In this document: positions 33,220 through 44,759 of the stretch, piece after piece
Layout of the letters: each line of letters opens with the position of its first letter
How positions within the stretch are numbered: the first letter of the stretch is position 1
From: UBA966 sp046350355
GTDB taxonomy: Bacteria > Planctomycetota > Phycisphaerae > Phycisphaerales > SM1A02
Direction of reading: 5' to 3'
Length of the DNA stretch: 64,000 nt
Assembly (NCBI GenBank): GCA_046350355.1
Contig: JAXMAN010000002.1
Span: 620,001 to 684,000 of the forward strand
Translations under genes and position numbers: made by a program
The notes under the pieces: generated by a model
Databases searched by the model: none
Seen by the model: only the letters and a program-made list of their open reading frames with translations
What the model was told of the DNA's origin: nothing

Positions 33220-34296
33220 ATGACGCTGCGATTCGCCAGCTTCGGGGATCTGCGCCGCGTGGCGCGCGCGGCATGCGCCTGCGCCGTCGCCGCGCTCGCC
33301 GCCGCGGGCGCGGGCTGCGACCGCTCCGAGAGCGTGACCATCTACACGAGCGCGGACGAGCAGGTCGCGCGACCGGTCTTCGAGCGCTTCGAGCGCGAGA
33401 CGGGCATCCGCGTGGACGCGAAGTTCGACGGCGAGGCGACCAAGACGACCGGCCTCGCGAACCTCCTGCGCTCCGAGCGCGAGCGCCCGCGCGCGGACAT
33501 CTTCTGGTCCAACGAGCAGGCGGCGAACGTCGCGCTTGCGCTCGAGGGGCTCACCGTCGCCTCCGGCGCGCCCGCCGCGGCCACCTGGCCCGCGGCCTGG
33601 CGCGATCCGCAGGGGCGATGGTGCGCCTTCGCGGCGCGTGCGCGCGTCATCGTCTACCGGCCCGACCGCGTCGCGCAGCCGCCGCAGCGCTGGGCGGAGC
33701 TTGCCGACCCGAAGTGGATGGGGCGCGTGGCGATCGCCGATCCGCGCTTTGGCACCACGCGCAGCCACTTCGGCGCGATGGCCGCGTACTGGAACGCCCA
33801 TCCCGACGCCGGCTCCTTCGACGCCTTCTGCACTGCGCTGGCCGCGAACGAGCCGCGCGTGCTCACCTCGGGCAACGCGGGCGTGATCGACGCGGTCGCG
33901 CGCGGCGAGGCGGAGCTGGGCGCCACCGACACCGACGATGTGCTCGCGGCGCAGGCGCGTGGTCTGCCGGTCGCGATGGTCTTCCCGCGCCACGCGCCCG
34001 GAGGCGTCGCCGGCGGCGGCACCTTCCTGATCCCCAACACGGTCGCGATGGTCGCGGGCGCGCCCCATCCCGAGGCGGCCCGGCGCTTCATCGCGTTCAT
34101 GCTCGCGCCCGCCACCGAGCGGCAGCTTGCGGGCGAGCCCGGGCGCCACGCGCCGATCGTGACTGCGCCGCAGGAAGGCGACCTGGCGATCCCCGATCCG
34201 CTGCTCGTCGATCCCGTCGCGGTCTCCGCGGCCGCGGACGAGGCCGTCCGGCGGTTCATGGAGGCGCGACGCCTCGCGGCGGAGCCAGCGAGGTGA
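33220..34296 (+). CDS. ABC-type solute-binding lipoprotein (FbpA/AfuA-like)
   Basis: 358 residues. A twin-hydrophobic leader ends in the lipobox AAAGAGC. The body follows the FbpA-type type II periplasmic binding fold: VTIYTSADEQVARPVFERFERETGI, then ADIFWSNEQAA, a domain with RARVIVYRPDRV, ITDTDD-like GATDTDDVLAA near residue 235, and FLIPNTVAMVAGAPHPEAARRFIAFML. The paired Tyr (YY) iron ligands of classical FbpA are not seen, so iron as ligand is not established. It is followed by a permease gene with a GTGA stop-start overlap. An ATPase for this ABC system is absent from the operon. Confidence 0.85.
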   Translation: MTLRFASFGDLRRVARAACACAVAALAAAGAGCDRSESVTIYTSADEQVARPVFERFERETGIRVDAKFDGEATKTTGLANLLRSERERPRADIFWSNEQAANVALALEGLTVASGAPAAATWPAAWRDPQGRWCAFAARARVIVYRPDRVAQPPQRWAELADPKWMGRVAIADPRFGTTRSHFGAMAAYWNAHPDAGSFDAFCTALAANEPRVLTSGNAGVIDAVARGEAELGATDTDDVLAAQARGLPVAMVFPRHAPGGVAGGGTFLIPNTVAMVAGAPHPEAARRFIAFMLAPATERQLAGEPGRHAPIVTAPQEGDLAIPDPLLVDPVAVSAAADEAVRRFMEARRLAAEPAR

Positions 34297-36860
34297 CCGC
34301 GGGCTCGCGGTCCATCGGCCGCGCGCCGCAGGCGCTCGCCTCCGCGGCGGGCGCGGGGATCGTGGTGACGCTGCTGCTCTGGTGCGCCTGCGTGCTCTGG
34401 CCCGCGCTCGCCGCCGCGCGCGCGCTCGCGATGGGCGGCGCGGTCCCCGAGACCTTCGACGGCGCGCGCACGCTCGCCGCCACGCTCGGCTGGTCGGCGG
34501 CCACAGCGCTGGGCTGCGCGCTGCTGGGATGGATCGTGGGCCGTGCGATCCGCGGCGCGCGCAGCGGCGCCTGGCTCCTGGCCGGGAGCATCGTGGTCGC
34601 CGCGCTCCCGCCCTACGCCGTCTTCTGGACCTGGTGGGAGGCCTCCGGCCCCGGCAGCTTCGTCGGCGACTGGATCGAGTCCCACGGCTGGGTGGTCGGA
34701 TGGCGGCAGACGCTGCTGGCCGTCGGCCTGCTCTCGTGGGCGTGGCCGGTGGTGGCCTGGGTGGTCGCGGCGCGCGACGCGCGCGAGGAATCGCAGCAGC
34801 GCGAGCTCGCGGCGCTCGAGGGGGACGCGTGGAGCACGCGTCTGGCCCGCGCCTGGCGCAGCGACCGGTCCGCGCTCGCGCTGGGCACCGCGGTCGCCTT
34901 CTTCATGATCGCGGGATCCACGGTGACCTTCGATCTCGCGCAGGTGCCGACCTACGGCTTCGAGCTGCGCACGCTGGATGTGCAGGGGACCCCCGCGGGC
35001 GCGATCCTGCGCGCGGGCTGGCCGGCGGTGGCGATCGCGGCCGTCGGCGCCGTCGTGCTGGGCTGCTGGCCGGTGCGCCCGCGCGAGGAGACGCCGGCGG
35101 GTCGCGCGCCCACGCGCGGGCGGCTCGCCTGGACGGTGCTGACCCTCGCGCTCCTGCTGCCGCTGGCGACGCTCCTGCGCGCGCTGCTGCTGCGCGGGGC
35201 GCTCGCGGACTTCGGCCCGGTCGCGCTGCGTGGCGCGGCGGGCACCTTCGCCGCGGCGGCGGGCGCGGGAGCGCTCGCGGCGGCGGTCGCATGCGGGCAT
35301 CTGGCGCTGGTGGCGGCAGGGGCGCGCCGGACCGAGCGCGCGCTGCTGGTGGGATGGATCCTTGCCGCGGCGGTGCCGGGCACGATCGCAGCCCTCTCGC
35401 TCGGCGCCGCGTACAACAGCGAGATGCTCGGGCCCGCGATCTACGACACCCCCGCGATCATGGTGCTCGCGCACCTCTCGCGCTTCGGGGTGGTCGCCGC
35501 GTGGCTGGGACGCAGCGCCGCGCTGCGCGAGCCGCGCGAGCGGCGCGACCTGCGGGCGCTCGACGGCGGCGGGCTGCGCGGGCTCCTTCCCGCGCTCGCG
35601 CCGCAGGCGGCGGTGGCGGCGCTCGCCGCGGCGCTCGCGGTGACGACGCTGGGCGCCGGCGAGGTCGTCGTGGCGGGGCGGCTCGAGCCCCCCGGGTGGG
35701 AGTGGACCTCGCAGCGCCTGCTCAACGCGATCCACTACCAGCAGCCCGCGACCGTCCTGGGGGCGCTGCTGGCGCTGCTGGTGGTCGCGGGCGCCGCGGC
35801 GGGCGTGCTGGTGGCGGCGCTGCGGCGATCGCGCGCGCTCCTGACGGGCGTGCTCCTGCTGGCGCTGCTGCCCCTTGGCCCCGGCGGATGCCGCGAGCAG
35901 GCCGACGCAGGCGGCGATGCGGGACCCGCGCTGGCGGCGACGCGCTGGTTCGGCGCCCCCGGCCGCGGCCGCGGGCAGTTCGAGTACCCGCGCGTGCTGG
36001 AGATCGACCCGCGCGACGGCACGATCATCGTCGTGGACCGCCAGGCCCGGCTGCAGCGCTTCAGCCCCGAGGGCAAGTGGCTCCACGAGTGGGCGATGCC
36101 GGAGAAGTCCGCGGGCAAGCCCACCGGGATCGGCATCGCCCCCGACGGCACCGTCTATGTGGCCGACACGCACTACCATCGGGTGATCGCCTTCTCGCCC
36201 GAGGGCAAAGAGCTGCGCCGCTGGGGCCAGTACGGCATGGAGCCGGGCCAGTTCATCTTCCCCTGCGACGCGGAGATCGGCCCCGACGGGCTCCTCTATG
36301 TCGCGGAGTTCGGCGGCAACGACCGCATCCAGGTCTTCACTCCCGAGGGCACCTTCGTGCGCGCCTTCGGCCGCCACGGCCGCGGCGAGGTGGAGTTCGA
36401 CCGCCCGCAGTCGCTGGGCTTCTCCCCCGACGGGACCGAGCTCTTCGTCACCGACGCCTGCAACCACCGCGTCCAGGTCCTCACGCGCGAGGGCGCCTTC
36501 CTGCGCAGCTTCGGGACGGTGGGGCGCGAGCCGGGGCAGTTCGTCTACCCCTACGGGCTCGAGGTGCTGCCCGACGGCACCCTGCTCGTGGCCGAGTTCG
36601 GCGACAACCGGATCCAGCGCGTCGACCCGCGCGACGGCCGCTGCCTGGCGCTCGCCGGCGCGGTCGTCAACGCGCCGACGCCGCTGACCATCCAGATGAT
36701 CGACGGCGACCGGGTGCGCTCGATCCCCTCCGCCGCGAACGCGCTCCGCTTTCCGTGGGCGGTCGGGGCGCGCGACGGGACCGTCTATGTCCTCGACTCC
36801 GGGCATTCGCGCGTGCTGGCGGCGCCCCTGGAGTCGCTTCCCAAGCCCGCCGTGCGGTAG
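34293..36860 (+). CDS. ABC permease fused to an NHL-repeat propeller
   Basis: 855 residues from GTG 34293, which overlaps the previous stop. Residues 1-525 are an FbpB-type permease with about twelve hydrophobic segments and two cytoplasmic coupling loops resembling EAA motifs (RELAALEGDAW near 172; RDLRALDGGGLRG near 427). A final hydrophobic segment (LLTGVLLLALLPLGPGGC, about 510-532) then leads without a stop into six NHL blades (about 540-850). These are repeats of the form YPxGLxxxPDGTxxVADxxNxRIQxFxxxGxxLRxFG. The segment before Cys looks like a lipobox, so an ancestral separate lipoprotein may have been fused, or an internal GTG could also be used. No frameshift is seen. The fusion is rare in my experience. 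Confidence 0.8.
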   Translation: MTAGSRSIGRAPQALASAAGAGIVVTLLLWCACVLWPALAAARALAMGGAVPETFDGARTLAATLGWSAATALGCALLGWIVGRAIRGARSGAWLLAGSIVVAALPPYAVFWTWWEASGPGSFVGDWIESHGWVVGWRQTLLAVGLLSWAWPVVAWVVAARDAREESQQRELAALEGDAWSTRLARAWRSDRSALALGTAVAFFMIAGSTVTFDLAQVPTYGFELRTLDVQGTPAGAILRAGWPAVAIAAVGAVVLGCWPVRPREETPAGRAPTRGRLAWTVLTLALLLPLATLLRALLLRGALADFGPVALRGAAGTFAAAAGAGALAAAVACGHLALVAAGARRTERALLVGWILAAAVPGTIAALSLGAAYNSEMLGPAIYDTPAIMVLAHLSRFGVVAAWLGRSAALREPRERRDLRALDGGGLRGLLPALAPQAAVAALAAALAVTTLGAGEVVVAGRLEPPGWEWTSQRLLNAIHYQQPATVLGALLALLVVAGAAAGVLVAALRRSRALLTGVLLLALLPLGPGGCREQADAGGDAGPALAATRWFGAPGRGRGQFEYPRVLEIDPRDGTIIVVDRQARLQRFSPEGKWLHEWAMPEKSAGKPTGIGIAPDGTVYVADTHYHRVIAFSPEGKELRRWGQYGMEPGQFIFPCDAEIGPDGLLYVAEFGGNDRIQVFTPEGTFVRAFGRHGRGEVEFDRPQSLGFSPDGTELFVTDACNHRVQVLTREGAFLRSFGTVGREPGQFVYPYGLEVLPDGTLLVAEFGDNRIQRVDPRDGRCLALAGAVVNAPTPLTIQMIDGDRVRSIPSAANALRFPWAVGARDGTVYVLDSGHSRVLAAPLESLPKPAVR

Positions 36861-36884
36861 CGTGAGCGTGCCCGCGACCCCCGC

Positions 36885-39800
36885 ATGAACCTCACCTTCG
36901 AGCATCCCTGGGCGCTGCTGCTCCTGCTGCTGGCGCTGCCGCTGGCCTGGATGGCCTGGCGCAGCGTCCGCGTGCTGGGCGCGTGGAAGAGCTACGGCGC
37001 GCTCGCGCTGCGCATCGTGGTGCTGCTGCTGCTGACCTTCGCCCTCTCGCGGCCGAGCTTCGTGCGCGAGAGCGACGCGATGAGCGTGCTCGTCGTCGCC
37101 GACGAGAGCGACAGCGTCCCGCTCGCGCTGCGCCGAAAGGCCGAGGAGTCCGTGCGCGAGGCCGTGGGCCGCAAGCCGCGCGAGGACGACCGCGTCGGCG
37201 TCGTGACGGTCGCGCGCGATCCGATCATCGCGGCGATGCCCGCGCAGCTCTCGGAGGTCGTGCTCACGGGCCATGTCGGCGACATGCAGGCGACCGACCT
37301 CGCGGGCGGCCTGCGCATGGCGCTGGCGACGCAGCCACCCGACACGACCGCCCGCGTGCTCCTGCTGAGCGACGGCAACGAGACCAGCGGCAGCCTGCTC
37401 GAGGCCGCCGACCTCGCGCGCGCCGCGGGCGTGCCCATCGACGTCGTCCCGCTCGAGTACCAGCACGCCAGCGAGGTGCTCGTCGAGTCGCTGCGCGCGC
37501 CGACGCGCGCGCGCGAGGGCCAGTCCATCGACCTGCGCGCGGTGATCCGCAGCCAGAAGGCCGCCAAGGGCAAGCTCATGCTCTGGCAGAACGACGAGCC
37601 GGTGGACCTCGACCCGGACTCGGACTCGCTGGGCCTTCCGGTCGACCTGCAGCCGGGACCGAACCTGATCACGCTCCCGGTCGTCGCCAACGGCACCGGC
37701 GCGCAGCGCTTTCGCGTCCTCTTCGAGCCCGCCGATCCGGCGATGGACATCGTCCCGCAGAACAACGCGGGCGCGGCGGTCGTCTTCGTCGGCGGCACCG
37801 GCCGCGTGCTGGTGATCGCGCCCGAGGGCGGGCAGGAGTCGAATGCGCTGGAGACGGCGCTGCGCGAGGGCAAGATCGAGGTCGAGCGCCTGCCCCCCGA
37901 GGCGGCGATGGGGCGCGGGCTCGCCTACCTCGCGGGCTTCGACTGCGTCGTGCTCGCGAACGTGCCGCGCTGGGCCTTCGACAACGACTTCGACCGCGCG
38001 ATGCACGCGTACGCGCACGACCTCGGCGGCGGGCTGGTGATGCTCGGCGGCCCCGAGAGCTTCGGCGCGGGCGGCTGGCTGGGCTCGGAGACCGCGAAGG
38101 CGCTTCCCGTGCGCATGGATCCGCCGCAGACGCGCCAGATCCTGCGCGGTGCGCTCGCGATCCTGCTGCACTCCTGCGAGATGGCCGAGGGCAACTACTG
38201 GGGCCAGCAGGTGGCCCTCGCCGCCATCGGCGCGCTCTCGAGCCAGGACTACATCGGGCTGCTCTCCTACGGCGGCGGCGGCTTCAGCACGACGCCGCGG
38301 CCGGGCGACCGCGAGAACTACGGCTGGGGATTCCCGCTGCAGCTCGCCGGCGACAAGACGGCGGCGAACGCGGCGGCCCGCGGCATGCTGGTCGGGGACA
38401 TGCCGGGCTTCCAGATCCCCCTGGAGATGGTCCACGACGAGATGGTGAAGCTGCGCGCGGGCCAGAAGCACGCCATCGTCATCACCGACGGCGACCCCAG
38501 CGCGCCGACGCCGGAACTGCTCAACGACTTCAAGGCCGCGAAGATCACCGTCACCACGGTGATGGTCGGCGGCCACGGCACCGCCGAGGACAACCGCAAG
38601 ATGCAGGCCATCGCCAACAAGGCGGGCGGCCGCTTCTACAAGGTCGACAACCCTCGCAAGCTGCCGCAGATCTTCATCCAGGAGGCGACGCTTGTCGCGC
38701 GCTCGCTCATCGTCGAGGGCGATTTCCAGCCCTCGGTCGCGGTGGTGCCCGGCGGCCCGACCGCCGGATTCGACGCGGTGCCGTCGGTGCGCGGCTACAT
38801 CCTCACGGTGCCGCGCGAGGGGCTCGCGCAGATGCCGATGGTCGTGCGCACGAAGGAAGGCAACGACCCGATCTACGCCTACTGGAACTACGGCCTTGGC
38901 CGCAGCATCGCCTTCACCCCGGATCTCGGCCCGCGCTGGGGCCCGGCGTGGACGCAGTGGTCCCGCTTCCAGGCCTTCTGGGAGCAGGGCATCCGCTGGA
39001 CGATGCGCCCCGCGATGCCGCAGGACGTGAGCGTGAGCACGCGCGTCGACGGCGACCGCGCCTTCATCGACGTGCAGACGCGCGAGCAGCAGGGCGGATT
39101 CGCCGCCTCCACGCGCGCCGAGGCGCGTCTGGTCGCGCCCGACGGCAAGGTCGTCGACCTCGCGCTGCGCCAGACCGGCCCCGGAAGCTTCGCGGGCGAG
39201 TTTCCGACGCAGCAGTCGGGCGCCTACCTGGCGAACATCACCTTCGCGCGCGCCGGCGACGGCGGCGAGGCGCGCGCCGGCAGCGTGCAGGCGGCGGTGA
39301 GCGTCCCCTACGCCGCCGAGTACCGCGCGACGCGCGACAACGCGGCGCTGCTGCGTTCGGTCGCCGAGCGCACCGGCGGGCGCGTGCTGCGCCTGGCGGA
39401 CTCCAAGACCTGGGACCTCTTCGACCGCACGACGCTGGGCGTCTCGCAGACCGCGCGCACGCTGTGGGACCTCAGCGCGATCCTTGCGGCCGTGATGATC
39501 CTCATCGACGTCGCCTGGCGGCGCATCTCCTTCGACAAGCGCGATGCGCAGGAGCTCGCCGCGCGCGTCACCGGCGGCGCATTGAGCGCGGGCACGGGCG
39601 GCGTCGACGCGCTGCGCCGCGCGCGCCAGGGCGCGCAGGGCGGCGGCAGCGGGCCGGCGGGCACCGCGGGCGCGGGCGGCGCGGGCGGCGCGGCCGCGAA
39701 CGCCGGCACGCGCTTCGAGGCCTCCGCCGACGGACCCAAGATCGACGCGCGCAACCTGGATTCCGGCGCGCCCGGCCCCGGCGAGCCCGGCGCACGCCGC

Positions 39801-39926
39801 CCCGCGCGCGACGAGCCCGCGGCGCCCTCGGACGATCCGCTCGCGCGCCTGCGCGCGGCGCGACGGCGCGCGCAGCACCGCGACGACCAGCCCGATCCGC
39901 CGGCGGGCGAGGGGAGCGGCGGATGA
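36885..39926 (+). CDS. Large VWA/amidotransferase-like membrane protein, paralog 1
   Basis: 1013 residues. Two N-terminal membrane segments (LLLLLLALPLAWMAW; LALRIVVLLLLTFAL) and one near 870 (ILAAVMILIDVAW) bracket an exported body. The body has a VWA-like fold with an intact DESDS metal-site motif (about 70), a linker domain, and a PF07090-type amidotransferase-like segment (DLGGGLVMLGGPESFGAGGW, about 385). A second VWA-like domain (from about 420) has lost the MIDAS Asp-x-Ser-x-Ser (it reads LLHSCEMAEG). A Gly/Ala/Pro-rich tail follows. It may act in assembly or surveillance of envelope complexes with MoxR. The next gene is a clear tandem paralog and overlaps by ATGA. Confidence 0.85.
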   Translation: MNLTFEHPWALLLLLLALPLAWMAWRSVRVLGAWKSYGALALRIVVLLLLTFALSRPSFVRESDAMSVLVVADESDSVPLALRRKAEESVREAVGRKPREDDRVGVVTVARDPIIAAMPAQLSEVVLTGHVGDMQATDLAGGLRMALATQPPDTTARVLLLSDGNETSGSLLEAADLARAAGVPIDVVPLEYQHASEVLVESLRAPTRAREGQSIDLRAVIRSQKAAKGKLMLWQNDEPVDLDPDSDSLGLPVDLQPGPNLITLPVVANGTGAQRFRVLFEPADPAMDIVPQNNAGAAVVFVGGTGRVLVIAPEGGQESNALETALREGKIEVERLPPEAAMGRGLAYLAGFDCVVLANVPRWAFDNDFDRAMHAYAHDLGGGLVMLGGPESFGAGGWLGSETAKALPVRMDPPQTRQILRGALAILLHSCEMAEGNYWGQQVALAAIGALSSQDYIGLLSYGGGGFSTTPRPGDRENYGWGFPLQLAGDKTAANAAARGMLVGDMPGFQIPLEMVHDEMVKLRAGQKHAIVITDGDPSAPTPELLNDFKAAKITVTTVMVGGHGTAEDNRKMQAIANKAGGRFYKVDNPRKLPQIFIQEATLVARSLIVEGDFQPSVAVVPGGPTAGFDAVPSVRGYILTVPREGLAQMPMVVRTKEGNDPIYAYWNYGLGRSIAFTPDLGPRWGPAWTQWSRFQAFWEQGIRWTMRPAMPQDVSVSTRVDGDRAFIDVQTREQQGGFAASTRAEARLVAPDGKVVDLALRQTGPGSFAGEFPTQQSGAYLANITFARAGDGGEARAGSVQAAVSVPYAAEYRATRDNAALLRSVAERTGGRVLRLADSKTWDLFDRTTLGVSQTARTLWDLSAILAAVMILIDVAWRRISFDKRDAQELAARVTGGALSAGTGGVDALRRARQGAQGGGSGPAGTAGAGGAGGAAANAGTRFEASADGPKIDARNLDSGAPGPGEPGARRPARDEPAAPSDDPLARLRAARRRAQHRDDQPDPPAGEGSGG

Positions 39927-42756
39927 GCCTGGGATTCGACGCGCCCTGGGCGCTGCTGACGCTGCTGCTGGCGGTGCCCATCATCTGGATCGGCTGGCGG
40001 GGCGCGGTGACCACCGGACGCGTGCACACCGCGGGTGCGATCGCGCTGCGGCTGCTGGTGCTCGCACTCGTGGCGCTCGCGCTCGCGCGGCCAAGCATGC
40101 TCTGGCGCAGCGACGCGACGGCGGTCATCGTCGCGGCGGACATGAGCGCCTCGGTGCCCGCGGCGACGCGCGACCGCGCGATCGATGCGCTGCATGCGGC
40201 GCTCGCCGGGCGCGATCCACGCGACCGCGTCGGCGCCATCGCCTTTGCCGCGACACCCGAGATCCTGGCGCTTCCGCAGCCGGCGCCGCCCGCATCGTTC
40301 ACCGCCTACGCAGGCGATCGCGGCGCGACGGACATCGCCGCGGCCATCCGCACCGCGCTGGCGACGAAGCCGGCCGACGCGCGCGGCCGGATCGTGCTCG
40401 TCTCGGACGGCAATGGCACGACAGGCGACGCCGAAGCCGCCGCCGACCTGGCGCGCGCCGCGGGCGTCCCCATCGATGTGCTCCCGCTGCGCTACCAGCA
40501 CGCGCACGAGGTCGCGATGGAGCAGGTCACCGCGCCCGTGCAGGCGCGCGACGGACAGCCGCTGGAGCTGCGCGCGGTGCTGCGCAGCCGCGACGCGGTG
40601 CGGGGCCGCCTCTTCCTCCGGCAGAACGGCGAGCCGGTGGACCTCTCCGCGCCGGGCGAGGCCCCGCTGGGTTTCCCCGTCGCGCTCGAGCCGGGACCGA
40701 ACCTCGTGCGGCTCCCCGCGGTCGCCGCGGGCCGCGGCACGCAGCACTTCGATCTGCGCTTCGAGCCCGACGATCCCGCGGCGGACACCGTCGCGCAGAA
40801 CAACCGCGGCGCGGCGGTCACCTTCGTGGGCGGCACCGGGCGCGTCGCACTCGTCTCGCCCGCGGGGACGGACGAGCTCGGCGCCTTCGCGCAGGCGCTG
40901 CGCGATGCCTCGATCGAGGTCGTGCGCATGGACTCCGAGTCCGCGGCCGCGCTGGCCGACGCCTCCACGATCGCCGGCTTCGACGCCGTCGTGCTCGCGA
41001 ACATCCCGCGCTGGGGCGTCGACAACGCCTTCGACCGCAGCGTGCGCGTGGCGGTGCAGGAACTGGGCGTCGGACTGCTCATGATCGGCGGGCCCGAGAG
41101 CCTGGGCGCGGGCGGCTGGCTGGGTTCGGAGCTTGCGCGCGTCCTGCCGCTGCGCCTGGATCCGCCGCAGACCCGCGTGCTCTACCGCTCCGCGATCGCC
41201 TTCGTGATCGACTGCTCCGGCTCGATGGCGGCGCCGGTGCCCGGCGCGGGCGCGACGCAGCAGGAGGTCGCCAACCACGCGGTCGTCGCGGGCATGCGCG
41301 CCATGACGCGCGCGGACGAGGTGGGCGTGGTCGGATTCAGCGGCTCGCCGGAGATCGTCGTCGCGATGCAGCGGATGGAGGACCTGCCCGCGCTCGAGAC
41401 GCGCGTGCTGGGCATGGGGCCCGGCGGCGGGACCGAGCTCTTTCCCGCGATGCAGGCCGGCATCGAGCAGCTCCAGCGCGCGCGCTCCAAGGTGCGCCAC
41501 ATGGTGATCCTCACCGACGGACAGACGCAGGGCGAGCGTGAGATCGGACGCGCGCTGGCACGCAAGGCGCGCGCGATGGGCATCACGCTCTCCGCCGTCG
41601 GCGTCGGCGATGCGGCGAACGACCAGCTCCTGCAGCTGCTGGCGATGGACGGCGGCGGGCGCTTCTATCCCGTGCGCTCGGGGGCGCAGGCGAAGCAGCT
41701 TCCGCAGATCTTCATCCGCGAGTCCGGCCTGCAGGGACGCGCGCTCGTCGCCGAGGGCGACTTCCCCACCGTGCCCGGCGGCGTCGTGGGTGGTCCGGTG
41801 ACGGGCCTGGGCGCGACCCCGCCGATGCTGGGCTACGTCGTCACCGTGCCGCGCGGCGAACTGGAGCAGATCGGACTGCTCGTGCGCAACGAGGGGAACC
41901 TGGATCCGCTGCTGGCCTGGCACAACGCCGGCCTGGGGCGCGCCGCGGTCTTCACCGGCGATCTTGGTCCGCGCTGGGGCGCCCCCTGGCTCGCGTGGTC
42001 GGGCTACTCCGCGGAATGTGCGCAGATCGTCCGCTGGTGCATGCGTCCGGCGGACGACCGCAGCGTCGTCGCGCGCGTGACGCTCGACGGCGAGACGGCG
42101 ACCGTGGTCGCCGAGGTCGCGGAGTCCGCCGCGTCGGGCGCGCCCGCGATCGTGGGCGCGGTCGCGCAGGCGCGTCTGGTCTCGCCCGACGGCACCGTGC
42201 AGGCGCTCCCGCTTCGCCAGACGGGACCGGGGCGCTTCGTCGGCACCTTCCAGGCGCGCGCCGCGGGCGCGTACCTCGCGTCCGTCGCGCTGGCGCGCGC
42301 GGGCGAGCGGGGCGATGCGCGCGCCAGCGTCGCGCGCGCTGCCATCGCCGTGCCCTATCCCGCCGAGTACCGCGCGGTGCAGGACGACGCCGCCGCGCTG
42401 CGCGTGCTTGCCGAGCGCACCGGCGGCCGCGTGCTGGATCCGGCCGCGCCCGGCACCTGGGACCTCTTCGAACGGCAGGGGCTCGGCGCCGTGGTGCGCG
42501 AGCTTCCGATCTGGGACATCCTCGCGATCGCCGCCTCGATCGCGCTGCTGGGCGACGTCGGCTGGCGGCGCCTGGCGGTGCGCGCGCGTGAGATGCGCGA
42601 GGCGCTCGCGCTGGTGGCCGCCAGCACGACCATGCCGCTGCGGCGCGCCGCGGACCCGCAGGAGCAGGCCTCGCTCGAGCGCCTGCGCGCCGCCCGCGAC
42701 CGGGCGCAGGCCGCGACCCGCTCCGGCCCGGGCACCGACCGCACCGGAGGCGCCGC

Positions 42757-42760
<4 letters not shown>
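39923..42760 (+). CDS. Large VWA/amidotransferase-like membrane protein, paralog 2
   Basis: 945 residues, colinear with the preceding gene (same start style GFDAPWALLTLLLAVPIIW, same second helix, same body order). The first VWA-like domain has DMSAS. The amidotransferase-like segment reads ELGVGLLMIGGPESLGAGGW. The second VWA domain here is intact, with VIDCSGSM (about 427) and later ILTDGQTQGE. So, unlike paralog 1, it should bind Mg2+ and ligand. The C-terminal helix (IWDILAIAASIALLGDVGW) anchors it. The start overlaps the previous stop (ATGA), and its own stop overlaps the MoxR start. Confidence 0.87.
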
Positions 42761-43820
<1,060 letters not shown>

Positions 43821-43824
<4 letters not shown>

Positions 43825-44759
43825 GCCTCTTCTTCCAGGACCAGCCCAAGCAGAAGCGCCCGCAGCGCGTCGACGACCTGCTCGACGCGGGGCTCATGTC
43901 GCGCATCGGGCAGCTCGACATCGTCAGCCGCAAGATCTTCGCCGGCAAGCTGCAGGGCGAGCGCCGCTCCAAGCGCCGCGGCCAGAGCGTCGAGTTCGCC
44001 GACTTCCGCCAGTACGTGCACGGCGACGACCTGCGCTTCGTCGACTGGAACATCTTCGGGCGCCTGGACCGCCTCTTCCTCAAGATCTTCCTGGAGGAGG
44101 AGGACCTCTCGCTCATGATCGCCATCGACACGAGCGCGTCGATGGACTGGGGCGACCCCAACAAGCTGCTCTTCGCGCAGCGGCTGGCGATGGCGCTTGG
44201 CTACATCGGCCTGGTGAACCACAACCGCGTGACGCTCGCGGCATTCGGCGGCGAAGGCGGCATGCAGCGCCTGAGCAACCTGCGCGGGCGGCGCAAGACC
44301 AGCGAGATGGGCCGCTGGCTGCTGGGCATCCAGCCCGGCGGCGCGGACACCTTCGAGGACGCGATGCGCACGCTCGCGCTCTCGCGCCAGGGACGCGGCG
44401 TGATGCTCGTCATCAGCGACTTCCTCCTCAAGGGCGGCTACGAGAAGGGGCTGCGCTACTGCGCGGGACGCGGCTACGACCTGTGGTGCATCCAGACGCT
44501 CGCACCGCAGGAGCTCGACCCGACCGCGCACGGACTGGCGGGCGACTACCGCCTGGTCGACGCCGAGGACCGCGACGAGGCGGAGATCACCGCCAGCGTC
44601 GGGCTCGTCGAGCAGTACCGCGCGAACCTGGGCGCCTGGTGCGCGGGCCTGCGCGACTTCGCGATCCGCCGCTCGATCATGCACCTGGTCGTGGACACCT
44701 CGACGAACATGGACGCGCTGCTGCTGGAGTACCTGCGGCGCCGGGGGATGCTGCGGTGA
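43821..44759 (+). CDS. DUF58 protein with VWA-like fold
   Basis: 312 residues. The DUF58 signature GQSVEFADFRQYVHGDDLRFVDW lies at about 54-76. The MIDAS-like DTSASM is at 103-108. Soluble, probably cytosolic or membrane-peripheral, and the standard partner of MoxR ATPases. It overlaps the MoxR stop (ATGA), and its TGA overlaps the following GTG. Confidence 0.92.

Noticed and set aside
33220..34296. Firm call as ferric-iron-binding protein FbpA
   Set aside because: The fold matches but the adjacent Tyr-Tyr iron ligands of classical FbpA are not present, so the substrate is left open.
35860..36860. NHL propeller as a separate lipoprotein gene
   Set aside because: The lipobox-like segment and GTG codons nearby make it possible, but no stop codon separates it from the permease, so a fused reading is the direct interpretation. 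Internal initiation stays open.
33654..39878. 2074-residue open frame on the minus strand across the ABC and VWA genes
   Set aside because: It is antisense to genes with clear family motifs; its sequence is Arg/Ala/Gly low complexity with no domain. High G+C suppresses stop codons in this frame.
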